Origin: UBA6164 sp964344155
Lineage (GTDB): Bacteria; Patescibacteriota; Gracilibacteria; BD1-5; UBA6164
Length of the DNA stretch: 28,000 bases
Assembly: GCA_964344155.1 (NCBI GenBank)
Contig: CAYFMG010000012.1
Location: 1 to 28,000 of the forward strand
Direction of reading: 5' to 3'
A model generated the notes under the pieces. The model saw nothing but the letters and a program-made list of their open reading frames with translations. It was not told the DNA's origin and did no database searches. This document shows, piece after piece, positions 27,600-28,000 of the stretch (position 1 is its first letter; each line of letters begins with the position of its first letter). Made by a program: the position numbers and the translations under genes.

Positions 27600-28000
27600 T
27601 TAATATAAATTAATATATTCTTTTTATATACTTTTATTTGATTTATTTTTTATTTATATATACTAGAAAGGCTTCCTTTTGGAAGTTTTCCACTAGGAAG
27701 TATACTTTACTTCCTAAAAGCCATAAATATGAGAATATATTTCTCCTTCAAAATGAAGGAATATATTTTTGCTTTTAGTATTACCAAGGGTAATTCTAAA
27801 AATAAGGCAAGAAAAAAGAGAGGCTAGCCCCTCTCTTTTTTCTATTTTTCCTCATGCCATAAATATGAGTTATTAGTATTATATAATATTTTTTCTAAAA
27901 AGCAAATTTTTTAAACCAAACTACCTGCTGCCCTCCTCCATAATTTTAGGGAGGAGATTCAGAGGTGGGTTATTTAATTCAAAGGGCTAAAGCCCTCTGT
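27600..28000. repeat. Gene-free hairpin-repeat cluster
   Basis: No ORF was found in these 401 bases. Hairpins follow one another: GGCTT/AAGCC-type outer stem with AGGAAGTA/TACTTCCT inside (27670-27722), AATATATT..CCTTC/GAAGG (27735-27770), ATTACC/GGTAAT (27780-27795), the 27812-27841 terminator, CTCAT/ATGAG (27851-27869), CTCCTCC/GGAGGAG (27935-27958) and AGGGCT/AGCCCT (27983-27996). The 14-mer GCCATAAATATGAG occurs at 27720-27733 and 27856-27869. Confidence 0.6.
27812..27841. terminator. Strong bidirectional terminator
   Basis: AAAAAAGAGAGG (27812-27823) pairs with CCTCTCTTTTTT (27830-27841) over a 6-base loop, with T runs on both strands. Confidence 0.8.

Noticed and set aside
27600..28000. 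Short open frames in the terminal spacer
   Set aside because: All are short, cross hairpins and terminators, and have no start context or coding pattern.

Overview
This is an AT-rich window, and it reads as coherent genes only if TGA is glycine (translation table 25). In-frame TGA sits at invariant glycines of GyrB, Obg, TypA, EF-G, RNase Y and EF-P, while genes end in TAA, once in TAG. That code, the 16S rRNA 5' end at the edge and the small gene set point to the Absconditabacteria (SR1) / Gracilibacteria (BD1-5) branch of the Candidate Phyla Radiation. Read with the standard code most genes shatter into fragments; all coordinates here use TGA = Gly.

Layout. 1-920 (minus): a promoter, four tRNA genes (Asn, Ser-UGA, Ser-GCU, Ile2-CAU), two near-identical tandem promoters and the start of 16S rRNA. 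1041-5879 (minus): gyrB, obg and an AAA ATPase of the DUF4143 type. 5954-11147 (minus): a type III restriction-modification operon, mod-res plus a small gene, behind a leader with mutually exclusive hairpins. 11432-12514 (minus): a PHP phosphoesterase and elongator tRNA-Met. From a divergent promoter pair at about 12.55 kb the plus strand carries rpsF-ssb-rpsR, a hicAB toxin-antitoxin pair, typA, fusA and a DUF3800 protein. 19.4-20.1 kb holds a small acidic ORF and a truncated IS30-type transposase. 20130-21644 (minus) encodes a signal-bearing protein of unknown function. 21997-26578 (plus) carries rny, efp, lgt and comEC. 26575-27459 (minus) is a coiled-coil-like acidic protein whose 3' end overlaps comEC inside a perfect 28-bp palindrome. 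The last 540 bases are gene-free and full of hairpin repeats.

How it works together. Most of the window is information processing: rRNA/tRNA, ribosomal proteins, translational GTPases, EF-P, gyrase, SSB and RNase Y. The accessory part (type III R-M, HicAB, DUF3800, DUF4143 ATPase, IS30 remnant) is fully adapted to TGA = Gly, so it has either resided here long or comes from donors with the same code. ComEC and Lgt indicate DNA import and lipoprotein maturation. Recognisable promoters nearly all have a 16-nt spacer, and most starts lack a Shine-Dalgarno sequence. All calls are by eye; no alignment or database search was run.
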